Source of the DNA: Pleionea litopenaei
Lineage (GTDB): Bacteria; Pseudomonadota; Gammaproteobacteria; Enterobacterales; Kangiellaceae
NCBI RefSeq assembly: GCF_031198435.1
Contig: NZ_CP133548.1
Location: forward strand, 806,001 to 870,000
Direction of reading: 5' to 3'
DNA: 64,000 nucleotides
Part shown: in pieces, positions 39,525 through 48,476 of the stretch
Position numbering within the stretch: the stretch's first letter is position 1
Layout: the number at the start of each line of letters is the position of its first letter
Position numbers and translations under genes: made by a program
The notes under the pieces: generated by a model
The model's database searches: none
The model's input: only the letters and a program-made list of their open reading frames with translations
Told to the model about the DNA's origin: nothing

Positions 39525-40214
39525 TTAACATAAGACCAAAGTCGTCGTCAGATTAAACGTTGCGTGGGCGACAATGCATAGACTTAGGCGCTGGCTTTTC
39601 AGGTACAAAATTCCCAAGAGTAGACTTGAAGTAAAAGCCATTACAGCATTTAAGGAATAACCATGCAGCAGTGCAAACAGGACGCTCGTTAATGTCACAG
39701 CTAACAAAGGTGAGGTAATTTTTGAAATTTTATTTAATAAAACTCCACGAAACAACACTTCTTCGATAAGTGGCGCGAAGACAACAGCCACTAAAATCAA
39801 TGCTAGCCGATTTGTAGTACACATATCCCCGAAGCCATTCACCGGCAATGCGTTAAAAGGAAATTCAGAGGACCATTCTAGAATGCTCTTGATAACGAGC
39901 TGAACGGTCAATGCCCATACAGCGGCAGCTAAGAGGGTGATTATCACGTATAAAACATGTATCGCCCATTTAGCAGCGCCTTTTTCGCGTTGTACTGGTT
40001 GGTCAAAACCAACAAATGCTACAACAATGGCCACCGATGCTGAAAGTAAAAAGACCAGTTGACGTTCAAGTCCGCGAACATAATGGTTGCTGAATATAAA
40101 ATCCAAATAACCGGCTTCGAGAAAAAAGAGCGTTAATTGATGAGACAACAGCAAACTCGCAATCACCAAGAGTGACTGCGAGGATTGATTAGAAGCAATG
40201 CTTTTGATATTCAA
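39525..40214 (-). CDS. CPBP-family intramembrane glutamic protease
   Basis: A 229-residue polytopic membrane protein of the CPBP (CAAX protease/bacteriocin-processing, Abi) family, with about six to seven helices. The motifs are complete: EEVLFRG (EExxxR) at about 150-156, LLHGYSLNAV (FxxxH) and IVAHATFNLT (HxxxN). Such enzymes cleave within or near the membrane; the substrate is unknown. The frame begins with TTG at 40214 and no ATG occurs before the first helix, so the TTG start is probable but its ribosome site is weak. It lies 39 bases after the lysine-ketoglutarate reductase gene in the same direction. Confidence 0.82.
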   Translation of the reverse strand: MNIKSIASNQSSQSLLVIASLLLSHQLTLFFLEAGYLDFIFSNHYVRGLERQLVFLLSASVAIVVAFVGFDQPVQREKGAAKWAIHVLYVIITLLAAAVWALTVQLVIKSILEWSSEFPFNALPVNGFGDMCTTNRLALILVAVVFAPLIEEVLFRGVLLNKISKITSPLLAVTLTSVLFALLHGYSLNAVMAFTSSLLLGILYLKSQRLSLCIVAHATFNLTTTLVLC

Positions 40215-40253
40215 TACACTAAGATTGAGTAAAATGTGGAACGTATTCTTAAG

Positions 40254-41513
40254 TTACTTATTAAGAAACTTCTTTAAGTATTTGTAATTTGGAGTTAATT
40301 TTCCTTGATAGACGATCAAGGATCGATACAACTCTGGATGCAAATCTAAATCTTCAAACGATTTCGATAGATCCAAATCCATCAGATGCGGAATATAATT
40401 TTTTAAGATCGCACTGAAGTGCTCAGAAGCATCCTTCGACAGTTCGCAGGGTAAATTATCGATCGACATGACCGTAGGTCCTTCCCAAGAAACGCCGTCT
40501 TTCACGCTCTGCTCCACGACATTATAAGTAAAAGCAGGCTCATCAATGGTACTGGCCTTTTTAGTGCATTCCAGCGACCCGTCGATATCGCAACTAATGT
40601 CTCCAATTACCCAAGGTAATTTTTGCTGTTGTTCTACTAAACGATCAGAATCCAAATGTTTGGGATACTTTTCAGTCCAGTAAGGCGTTTGAATAAGTAC
40701 GTTAAATTTACCTAATAAATTATCAAATGTACTGACGTACTCTTCTTTTCCATTGGCTACGAAATTGTCGTACTCAAAGTCGCCACCGTCTACTCTCGCA
40801 TTAATGTGCCGAGAGCTGGCGACAGCATACCAACTACCTTCAGGAATATGACCTAGCAGAATGGATTCAATATCGATTTTTGGCAACTTTAACCAACGAC
40901 AAACTTCTTCCGCTCCGCGACCAACGTTACCGGTTCCAACAATTAATGCGCGGATAGGCTCGCCTTTTTGCAAGTCGAGTTGAGCAAATTGCTCTTTGAT
41001 TTCTTGAATATTGGTATAGTCTTTCGTCTGTTTCAGTCGTTGCAAATCAGTTTGTTTGTTAATTTGTGAAAGCTTAATTCCAGCGATCCAAAACGTATCT
41101 ATTGCTCCGGCAATGCCAGCAAAACGCCCAAAGGCTATCGTTCGAGCACCACGCTCGTTCACGATGGTTTCATAATCAAAAAGAGTTGCACCTTGATCAA
41201 TAAAACGTTGTAACAGAGGCATGTTATACGATTGGCCCTTGATCGTATGAGAAAAAGCAATATGTACTTGGCCTGGTTGAATTGAATCAACAGGTGGTTC
41301 TTTGATCCCTATTACAAGTTGGTGATGTTCCGGAGAGTCAACCAGCGTCGCTGCGATGTTGTTAAAACTGCCGTCGTCAAAAACTCGAATATCTGAGTGT
41401 TCAACGTCAACTTTGTAACCATTGGTGATAAGCTTCTCAATCGCCGCTGGCGTTAATGCCGAACGACGTTCCCATTGATTCTTGTGTTCCTTTCTTAATA
41501 CTGCCGATAACAT
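40254..41513 (-). CDS. lysine-2-oxoglutarate reductase (saccharopine-forming)
   Basis: A 419-residue protein of the alanine dehydrogenase/PNT fold that matches the N-terminal half of animal and plant AASS/LKR. Key segments are LRKEHKNQWERRSALTP, IGIKEPPVDSI, IAFSHTIKGQSYNMPLLQ and FGRFAGIAGAIDTFW, with the dinucleotide site IVGTGNVGRGAEEV. It condenses lysine and 2-oxoglutarate with NADPH to saccharopine. In animals it is fused to saccharopine dehydrogenase; here it is a separate gene and the partner lies at 48477. The yeaC-like gene is 32 bases upstream, in the same operon. Lysine degradation, not synthesis, is inferred from the ALDH7 gene at 51252. Confidence 0.88.
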   Translation of the reverse strand: MLSAVLRKEHKNQWERRSALTPAAIEKLITNGYKVDVEHSDIRVFDDGSFNNIAATLVDSPEHHQLVIGIKEPPVDSIQPGQVHIAFSHTIKGQSYNMPLLQRFIDQGATLFDYETIVNERGARTIAFGRFAGIAGAIDTFWIAGIKLSQINKQTDLQRLKQTKDYTNIQEIKEQFAQLDLQKGEPIRALIVGTGNVGRGAEEVCRWLKLPKIDIESILLGHIPEGSWYAVASSRHINARVDGGDFEYDNFVANGKEEYVSTFDNLLGKFNVLIQTPYWTEKYPKHLDSDRLVEQQQKLPWVIGDISCDIDGSLECTKKASTIDEPAFTYNVVEQSVKDGVSWEGPTVMSIDNLPCELSKDASEHFSAILKNYIPHLMDLDLSKSFEDLDLHPELYRSLIVYQGKLTPNYKYLKKFLNK

Positions 41514-41545
41514 GCCATCTACCTATTCATTGCTATCACATCACC

Positions 41546-41851
41546 CTAGTGTTTGGTCGGTTCGTCTTTATTATCCGACACTGGGTTTTGCATGATTATG
41601 TTTTGTGAGTTGACCAGCGTTTCGGTTGCTCCCGACTTACCTAAACGCAAAGTGCCATCGTGTCGAATTCGAAACGGTTCATCTAAGTCACCGTGATGTT
41701 CGGCGTCATAGATCATGATCGCCTGAATCGCTGAATCCATTTGCTGTTCAGTTAGCCGAGTTCCATCGGCCCATTTACCTAATTCGACAGCGGTTTTGAG
41801 GTTTTGATACACCTCTGGAGTCATCGCTTTGAGTAACTGTTCAATGTCCAC
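41546..41851 (-). CDS. yeaC: YeaC-like DUF1315 protein
   Basis: A 101-residue cytosolic protein of the DUF1315/YeaC family, function unknown. The family pattern is MTPEVYQNLKTAVELGKWADGTRLTEQQ, then AIQAIMIYDAEHHG. The start is GTG with GAGG eight bases before it. It is the first gene of a minus-strand unit that continues with lysine-2-oxoglutarate reductase 32 bases later, and perhaps the CPBP protease. The link to lysine catabolism is by position only. Confidence 0.88.
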   Translation of the reverse strand: MDIEQLLKAMTPEVYQNLKTAVELGKWADGTRLTEQQMDSAIQAIMIYDAEHHGDLDEPFRIRHDGTLRLGKSGATETLVNSQNIIMQNPVSDNKDEPTKH

Positions 41852-41937
41852 TTCAATTACCTCGACAGATTGGCTGAGATTATTGTTCGCTGGTGGCTAT
41901 AATAACCGTTAGTTATTGCCACAGGATGGCCGCGGAT

Positions 41938-41966
41938 TATAGGTTAGAGAGTGCAACTAAGCAATG
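41938..41966 (-). promoter_or_regulatory. candidate promoter of the yeaC/lysine reductase unit
   Basis: On the minus strand a perfect TATAAT (41938-41943) lies 17 bases from a poor -35 TTGCTT. An inverted repeat AATAAC/GTTATT lies between it and the gene. Confidence 0.45.
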
Positions 41967-42228
41967 GCAGACATCAGCAGGTTTTACCTGTTAACCAGGC
42001 AAGTTGGTGACTGAGACTCGCTCGCCTGGGCCCAGTCATTGATTAACAAGAATCGACACTCACAAAAAATACAGGTATGTACAAGTCAGTACATGGCTTT
42101 TCATAGCAATGGACGTCGAATACTAAGGACACTGCCTTGAGTATCTAATCACCGAGTATCTAATCAGCTCTTGAATGTCTCATACCAACGACACTTGAGC
42201 GATATCGACTTTGATTCAGAAGCGACGT
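41967..42228. other. gene-free stretch with small repeats
   Basis: The interval between yeaC and the orphan gene (377 bases from 41852) holds no supportable gene. It contains a perfect inverted repeat ATGTAC-AAGTCA-GTACAT (42077-42094) and a direct repeat GAGTATCTAATCA (42139-42151 and 42154-42166). No terminator with a T-run is visible for the minus-strand gene that ends at 42229. Confidence 0.5.
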
Positions 42229-43548
42229 CTAGTATCCGTCACTGAAGAGCACCAATTGTACTCCTCGTGCCGTCCACGGAGCAGTCTGACCACCGGCAAG
42301 CGGCATCGACGCGAACTTGGGTTTGCCATCGCTATCGACCGCTGTGTTCAAATAGTTGACCATGGTTTCAACCAAACGACCCGCGGCGAACATGGCTGGC
42401 CATGACCGATAGGCACTTGGCCAGTCCAGTGTGTACTCTCTTGGTCGAGTCCCTCCCCAACCAGGAACAATACCAATATTGGGGAAACGGTCGTGCAAGG
42501 TTTCAATGCCGGCTTCGACTAACAAAAAGTCTAAACGCGAGATAACTGAGGCCGAACAGCGACTATTCCAGCTAATCAACGTAGGACTGTTTGGCGAAGG
42601 CTGACAATTGGACGCCACCATACTGGCCAAATAAGACCACCCACTGTTCATTTTTGCGGTAGACTCTGAGTCGAGCTCAATAACCGTTCGCATAACGGCT
42701 TGAACATTTTCCCAAGTCACCTGTCGCTGTGGCAATCCAGCAAACATAAACACTTCCCTAGCCGTTTTCACCGCTAAGACTTTATCATCGAAACTCCACT
42801 CTTTACCCTGTTGTAAGAGTTCAACAAGCAGCCCGACACGATAAGCTAGAGGGCTTTCAGTAAAAGAATATTCCAAATATCCAGTACGTGGCTTCGGCCA
42901 AAAATACGCAAGAAGTCGATCATGCCAACCACTGACGGCTTCTCCGACGGCCTTACGTTGGTACATAGGTTGGTGTGGATCTTCATCAATCCAATCTACC
43001 AGAGCTCGAATAAACGCATCATCGTTGCTTTCGGCCGATGGAATGGTTGGTGGATAAATATCTTCGCCGATTATTTCAACACCGGCGTCATCCAAAATAC
43101 AGGGTTGGTCAGAAGGCGTCTCAATATCGGCTTGGATTCTTGCTTCAGCAAAATTCAGGTACAAGTCTTGCTCATTGAAGGTCAGCGAATCCCAATAATC
43201 AAGCGCCTGATCCGTTAATCTAGCCCCCTCGACAAAGCCGTCGCAGACGTCGGTCTTGCACTCAACAAACCGCAAAACAGCCGGGTTCAAGCGAATAAAC
43301 TCAGGATCGACTTGCTGGCGATCTCGAAATGACCAAGGAACCATCAACCGCGATAAAACTTCTACTGAAAATTGGCAACGTTCGTTCAAGAGCTGGTGCA
43401 GAGGCACAGCACTGTTATGCAGTGGCATCTTTCCTTCTCGCCACGCATAATGATCATCACTGAACCGTTTAAACCATACTTTCCAAGCAGCAATAAATAA
43501 TCCGCGAGGGATTTGGTAGTTTTCTGCATTTGAAAAGGTCATTTGCAT
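42229..43548 (-). CDS. unrecognised 439-residue protein
   Basis: A long intact reading frame with a good start (TAGGAG eight bases before the ATG at 43548), so it is very probably a real gene, but I do not recognise any family. The protein is soluble-looking, with no signal peptide and no membrane segment. It is rich in tryptophan (roughly 17 Trp), with acidic central loops. Conspicuous stretches are RGLFIAAWKVWFKRFSDDHYAW near the start, a proline-rich acidic part around 150-200, and GWGGTRPREYTLDWPSAYRSW near residue 375. It is isolated between two gene-free stretches of more than 300 bases. Lineage-restricted or acquired origin is possible. Confidence 0.7.
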   Translation of the reverse strand: MQMTFSNAENYQIPRGLFIAAWKVWFKRFSDDHYAWREGKMPLHNSAVPLHQLLNERCQFSVEVLSRLMVPWSFRDRQQVDPEFIRLNPAVLRFVECKTDVCDGFVEGARLTDQALDYWDSLTFNEQDLYLNFAEARIQADIETPSDQPCILDDAGVEIIGEDIYPPTIPSAESNDDAFIRALVDWIDEDPHQPMYQRKAVGEAVSGWHDRLLAYFWPKPRTGYLEYSFTESPLAYRVGLLVELLQQGKEWSFDDKVLAVKTAREVFMFAGLPQRQVTWENVQAVMRTVIELDSESTAKMNSGWSYLASMVASNCQPSPNSPTLISWNSRCSASVISRLDFLLVEAGIETLHDRFPNIGIVPGWGGTRPREYTLDWPSAYRSWPAMFAAGRLVETMVNYLNTAVDSDGKPKFASMPLAGGQTAPWTARGVQLVLFSDGY

Positions 43549-43857
43549 GCTTCAATCTCCTAATGTTGCAATTTAACTCCACTATCTGCATTCACCAGAT
43601 GACACCTTAGGTTAGCACCTACCTAGTCGATTAGGCTGATTCAGAGTCTAACTATTATTCGCAAAACAACATAATAAGCGATTGATTTTTATAGCCATTA
43701 TACTTTTACACATCAGTAAAATCACAGTGAGCATTGATTCAGCTCTAAACACAACATAGCTTAAACAATAGTTAAGGTCACCTTTAAATTTAGCAGAAAT
43801 GGCTGGGCGTTTTGTCTATAATGCGCGTTTTTTATAACAAACATCAGATAATCACTT
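43549..43857. other. intergenic region upstream of mfd
   Basis: 309 AT-rich bases between the divergent orphan gene and mfd. A perfect TATAAT at 43817-43822 lies about 36 bases before the mfd ATG and is probably its -10 box, but the matching -35 is poor. No gene seen. Confidence 0.45.
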
Positions 43858-46800
43858 ATGCCACTGTCTTTAAACTTCCCCTCGCTGGTTACCAAGCCTG
43901 GATTTACCAATTATTTGGGTAAATTACCCGGCTCCAGCTCCGCGTTGGTTTTGGCTGAGTTGATTAATAGCTATGACGGTGTCATTCTCGTCTTGTGTGA
44001 AGGTTCGGCTCAAGCTCAACAGTTAGAGCGTGCATTAGATGCCTTTTACGGCGAGGCTGACCATTCGCGGCCAGTGGTTACCTTTCCGGACTGGGAAACC
44101 CTACCCTACGATCGATTTTCGGCCCACGAATCTATCGTATCAGAGCGCCTACATGCCCTTCACCAAATTGCCCAAATGCAACATGGCTTAGTCATTGCGG
44201 CTCTACCGGCAACGATATCCCGAATAGCAAAGCCTGACTTTATCCTTGGCAACTTATTTAAATTCCAAGTCGGCGCAAAGATGGATCTGTCTGCCGCACG
44301 GAACATCTTTGAGCAAGCTGGTTATCGCTGTGTAGAAAAGGTTTTGGAACATGGTGAGTTCGCTGTCCGCGGCTCATTACTCGATATATTTCCTATGGGC
44401 AACCATTTACCCATACGCGTCGATTTCTTTGACGATGAAATTGAGACCATTCGATCATTTGACCCTGAAACTCAAATGTCTGTCGACGCCTTAGATAAAT
44501 TCGAATTACTGCCTGCGCACGAGTTTCCCACTGATGATGCTGCTATCACTCATTTTAGGCAACAGTTTAGAAGTACCTTCGATGTTGAGTTAAAAGATTG
44601 TCAGCTTTACCAAGATGTCTCTAATGGTCTGTTACCAGCGGGTATCGAGTACTACCTGCCGCTTTTCAGCGAACAGACCGTATCGCTTTTAGACTACTTG
44701 CCTGAAAGCACTCTGGTGGTCACCGAAAGCAATTTGCAGTCGACTTTAAATAAGCAATGGGAAAGTCTTGAAGAGAGATACGAAGAATACCGCTGGGATC
44801 GTACAAGACCGATATTAGCACCTGAGCAGATATCCTTTTCACCCGAACAGTTTAATCAACAACTGAAACGATTTCCTCACTTAACGTTTAACGGAGATGG
44901 AAAAACCAACACCCCCACACTTCCGTTTCTGCCCGTTGACGACATCACGATTAATCACAAAGCAAAAGATCCGATAAGTGGCCTTCGGACCTTGGTTAAT
45001 GGCTCTCAAAACCGCATCGTAATTTGCGCCGAAGGTCCCGGACGCCGAGAAGCCATCAGTGATTTGCTCAAACGTTTTGAACATACTGTGACCGTGATAG
45101 ATAGTTGGCGTGAAGCTATTGAAAAGCCTTCTGGACTGTATTTAACCATTGCGCCAATCGAAGGCAGTTTTTCGCATCCAGATGTCACGCTCATAGCTGA
45201 GTCTAGCTTGTTTGGTCAACACGTTTTACAAAGACGTCGTCGGCAGCAAAAGGATTACAGTCCAGACACCTTGATTCACAGCTTGGCTGAGCTCAATATT
45301 GGAGCCCCTGTCGTTCATGCGGACCATGGCGTCGGACGTTATCTGGGACTCGAATGTATCACTGCCAATAATCAACCAGCAGAGTACCTTACCCTTGAAT
45401 ATGCGTCAGGCGATAAACTCTATGTTCCGGTACAGTCGCTGCATTTAATACATCGCTACACAGGTGCAAGTGACGAACAAGCACCATTGCACAAATTAGG
45501 CAATGAACAATGGGCTAAAGAACGTAAAAAAGCAGCTGAAAAAGTACGTGACGTTGCGGCAGAGCTACTCGACTTATACGCCAAGCGAGCCGCAAAAACT
45601 GGGTTTCAATACCAAACCGACAACGCTGAATATCTTCAGTTTGCCGATGGCTTTCCATTTGAACTAACCGATGATCAAGAATCCTCAGTTAATGCCATTT
45701 TACAGGATATGCAAGCGACCACGCCGATGGACCGACTGGTCTGTGGTGATGTAGGCTTTGGTAAAACCGAAGTCGCCATGCGAGCCGCGTTCATTGCCGT
45801 GCAGAATACGCGACAGGTTGCCGTACTCGTTCCCACCACGTTACTTGCTCAACAGCATTTTGAAAACTTTAAAGATCGTTTTGCTGACTGGCCATTCAGA
45901 ATTGAAGTCTTATCGCGGTTCAGAACCGCTAAAGAAACAGAAGCCGTTATCGCTGACATTCAAGCAGGCAAAGTCGATATCGTGATCGGAACTCACAAGC
46001 TGTTACAAGGCAACGTTGAGTTTTCAGATCTAGGTCTTGTGATAATCGATGAAGAACATCGCTTTGGTGTGCGGCAAAAAGAAAAACTCAAGGCCATTCG
46101 CGCAGAAGTTGATGTGCTCACCTTAACCGCAACGCCTATTCCAAGAACCTTGAATATGTCGTTATCTGGAATGCGCGACTTATCGATTATTGCAACGCCT
46201 CCGGCTAGACGACTTGCCATAAAAACCTTTGTCAGAGAGTACAACAAGCCGCTTATCAAAGAGGCCATTCAGCGAGAAACTTTGCGCGGTGGTCAAGTTT
46301 ACTTTTTACACAACAGTGTCGATTCCATTGAGCGTCGTGCCGCAGAGTTGCGAGAGCTAATGCCAGAACTGAATATTGCTGTTGCTCATGGACAGATGCG
46401 CGAGCGTGAACTTGAACAAGTTATGCAGCAGTTCTATCACCGAAAGTTTCATATTCTTGTTTGCACAACGATTATTGAAACGGGAATCGATGTTCCCAAT
46501 GCGAACACCATTATTATGGATCGTGCCGATAAACTCGGTTTGGCGCAGCTTCATCAGCTACGAGGACGAGTTGGTCGATCGCATCATCAAGCTTATGCTT
46601 ACTTAATGGTTCCCTCAATAAAAGGTCTTTCTCGCGATGCTAAAAAGCGGCTTGATGCAATATCGTCACTTGAAGATCTGGGTGCCGGTTTTTCACTGGC
46701 CACTCATGATATGGAAATTCGAGGCGCGGGAGAGATTTTGGGAGACGACCAAAGCGGTCAAATGGAAAGTGTCGGCTTTTCTATGTACATGGAAATGCTC

Positions 46801-47304
46801 GAGCAAGCCGTAACCGCGCTGAAAGAAGGTCGAGAACCGAGTTTATCCGAGAGTCTCGCTACCCAAACCGAAGTTGAGATTGGTTTACCGGCGTTAATTC
46901 CTGAAGATTACATCCCTGACGTTCATACTCGGCTAACGTTATACAAACGGTTAGCCAGTTGTAAAACTGAATCGAGTCTACGAGATTTGCAGGTCGAAAT
47001 GATTGATCGTTTTGGCTTGCTTCCAGACCATCTCAAAAATTTAATTAAATTAACGGAGTTAAAGCAGCAGTTAACGCCACTGGGCATTACTAAGCTGATA
47101 GCTACCGATAAAGGCCTCACTGTGGATTTTAATCCAGATACAGTGGTTAACCCTCAAGTCATCATTTCTTTAATACAGCGAAATCCGTCTCGCTATCGTT
47201 TAGAGAAAGGCACTATACTCAAAGTGTTACGAGATTTGACCGAGGCCACAGCTCGATGGAGTGAAATCGAGACATTGATTGCAACCCTAGGCGGACAACG
47301 GTAA
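43858..47304 (+). CDS. mfd: transcription-repair coupling factor
   Basis: The 1148-residue ATP-dependent translocase that removes RNA polymerase stalled at DNA lesions and recruits UvrA. Length equals E. coli Mfd. Domains in order: UvrB-homology region (about 1-330), RNA-polymerase-interaction domain (about 475-545; VVHADHGVGRYLGLE), RecG-like helicase with Walker A GDVGFGKTE near 630 and DEEHRFG, the TRG motif region RGRVGRSHHQAYAYL, and the C-terminal autoinhibitory domain. It is followed 62 bases later by csiV in the same direction, a common arrangement. Confidence 0.97.
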   Translation: MPLSLNFPSLVTKPGFTNYLGKLPGSSSALVLAELINSYDGVILVLCEGSAQAQQLERALDAFYGEADHSRPVVTFPDWETLPYDRFSAHESIVSERLHALHQIAQMQHGLVIAALPATISRIAKPDFILGNLFKFQVGAKMDLSAARNIFEQAGYRCVEKVLEHGEFAVRGSLLDIFPMGNHLPIRVDFFDDEIETIRSFDPETQMSVDALDKFELLPAHEFPTDDAAITHFRQQFRSTFDVELKDCQLYQDVSNGLLPAGIEYYLPLFSEQTVSLLDYLPESTLVVTESNLQSTLNKQWESLEERYEEYRWDRTRPILAPEQISFSPEQFNQQLKRFPHLTFNGDGKTNTPTLPFLPVDDITINHKAKDPISGLRTLVNGSQNRIVICAEGPGRREAISDLLKRFEHTVTVIDSWREAIEKPSGLYLTIAPIEGSFSHPDVTLIAESSLFGQHVLQRRRRQQKDYSPDTLIHSLAELNIGAPVVHADHGVGRYLGLECITANNQPAEYLTLEYASGDKLYVPVQSLHLIHRYTGASDEQAPLHKLGNEQWAKERKKAAEKVRDVAAELLDLYAKRAAKTGFQYQTDNAEYLQFADGFPFELTDDQESSVNAILQDMQATTPMDRLVCGDVGFGKTEVAMRAAFIAVQNTRQVAVLVPTTLLAQQHFENFKDRFADWPFRIEVLSRFRTAKETEAVIADIQAGKVDIVIGTHKLLQGNVEFSDLGLVIIDEEHRFGVRQKEKLKAIRAEVDVLTLTATPIPRTLNMSLSGMRDLSIIATPPARRLAIKTFVREYNKPLIKEAIQRETLRGGQVYFLHNSVDSIERRAAELRELMPELNIAVAHGQMRERELEQVMQQFYHRKFHILVCTTIIETGIDVPNANTIIMDRADKLGLAQLHQLRGRVGRSHHQAYAYLMVPSIKGLSRDAKKRLDAISSLEDLGAGFSLATHDMEIRGAGEILGDDQSGQMESVGFSMYMEMLEQAVTALKEGREPSLSESLATQTEVEIGLPALIPEDYIPDVHTRLTLYKRLASCKTESSLRDLQVEMIDRFGLLPDHLKNLIKLTELKQQLTPLGITKLIATDKGLTVDFNPDTVVNPQVIISLIQRNPSRYRLEKGTILKVLRDLTEATARWSEIETLIATLGGQR

Positions 47305-47366
47305 CCTGTCATTCTGAGGTTATTTTTTGATTGGCCGAATTGATTTAAGTTATTCAGGATAATTTG

Positions 47367-48440
47367 ATGAATTTTTACCCTTTTAAAAGACAGAAACGAT
47401 TTTCGATTGGTCAATTGATTGCGATCTGCACATCATCTCTTTTCGTCTTACCAATAATCGCTGAGACAAGTAACTCGAAATCGACTAAAGATGCTCGATG
47501 GTTTGACATTGAAGTGATTGTTTTCAAAAACGCCCGCGGAAATACTAACGAAGAGTTATGGCCTAAAAGCTCTGAGATAGTTTACCCGGAAAAGTTAATT
47601 GACCAAATGGTCAGCGCGCTTTATCCAGCTCCCGAAGGAGAAGTGCTAACACCTCCAGACGCTTTGAAAAAGAGCGATGAAAATGACGCGTCATCCACTA
47701 CTAAAGAAGTGGCTAGTTTAGCGGCGGATGCACAAGGTCAGAAAGACTTAGTGCCTTTTAGCCCTTTGCTCGAAAACGAATTAGCGTTAACCTCGATCAA
47801 AGAGTCTTTGCAGCGCAGTTCTCAATACCAACCTTTGGTTCACTACGGTTGGCGACAACCTGTTTACGATCGTGATGAATCTGAGTGGGTTCGTGTCGTC
47901 GGAGGACTAAATTACAACGCTCGTTTTGATCATCAAGGTCGCAGCTTGAGTGAAAACTCTTCACTCAAACAGTTGGGCTTAAGCCAACCATCGATCATTC
48001 AATCAGAAGCCGATCAAGGCTTAACTTCTCATTTCGATACGCCGACGCTAAAAAAATTTACCCCTGTACCAGAAATTGATGGAGCCATTCAGGTTTACTT
48101 AAGTCGTTATCTCCATGTTAATACAAAATTATTTATGCGTATTCCAGGAGAAGAAGAACTCGATGTCTCGGCCATTAGCTCATCTCTGTCTTCATCGATG
48201 CTTGACTTAACAAAAGACGGTCAATTGGACGAAGAATATGAAACTAACTTTAATTGGAGCTTTCAATCCGACAATTGGATGAACCAAGAAAAACAAACCA
48301 CGGTTATCGAACGACTGCTCAATTATCCCCTCTCTCAGTCACGACGCGTTCGGAGTGGAGAAACTCATTACTTCGACCATCCGCTATTCGGTGTTATCAT
48401 TCAAATAAGACCCTACTCAACTAATAAAGAAGAGTCTTAA
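47367..48440 (+). CDS. csiV: CsiV family periplasmic protein
   Basis: A 357-residue exported protein with a signal peptide (GQLIAICTSSLFVLPIIAE) after a basic N-terminus. The family pattern is RWFDIEVIVFKNARG followed by ELWP at the start of the mature protein, and YLSRYLHVNTKLFMR, then HYFDHPLFGVIIQIRPY at the end. In Vibrio, CsiV was described as a peptidoglycan-binding partner of the diadenylate/D-amino-acid stress response enzyme LpoA-type system; here only the family and its place after mfd can be supported. The ATG at 47367 has AGGAT before it. Confidence 0.8.
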   Translation: MNFYPFKRQKRFSIGQLIAICTSSLFVLPIIAETSNSKSTKDARWFDIEVIVFKNARGNTNEELWPKSSEIVYPEKLIDQMVSALYPAPEGEVLTPPDALKKSDENDASSTTKEVASLAADAQGQKDLVPFSPLLENELALTSIKESLQRSSQYQPLVHYGWRQPVYDRDESEWVRVVGGLNYNARFDHQGRSLSENSSLKQLGLSQPSIIQSEADQGLTSHFDTPTLKKFTPVPEIDGAIQVYLSRYLHVNTKLFMRIPGEEELDVSAISSSLSSSMLDLTKDGQLDEEYETNFNWSFQSDNWMNQEKQTTVIERLLNYPLSQSRRVRSGETHYFDHPLFGVIIQIRPYSTNKEES

Positions 48441-48476
48441 AGAACTGCCAGCATTAATCTCAGGGAGACCTTATCA

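Noticed and set aside
40254-41513. Alanine dehydrogenase or transhydrogenase alpha subunit
   Set aside because: The fold is shared, but ERRSALTP, KEPPVDSI and FSHTIKGQSYNMPLL follow the lysine-2-oxoglutarate reductase pattern, and the other pathway enzymes are present.
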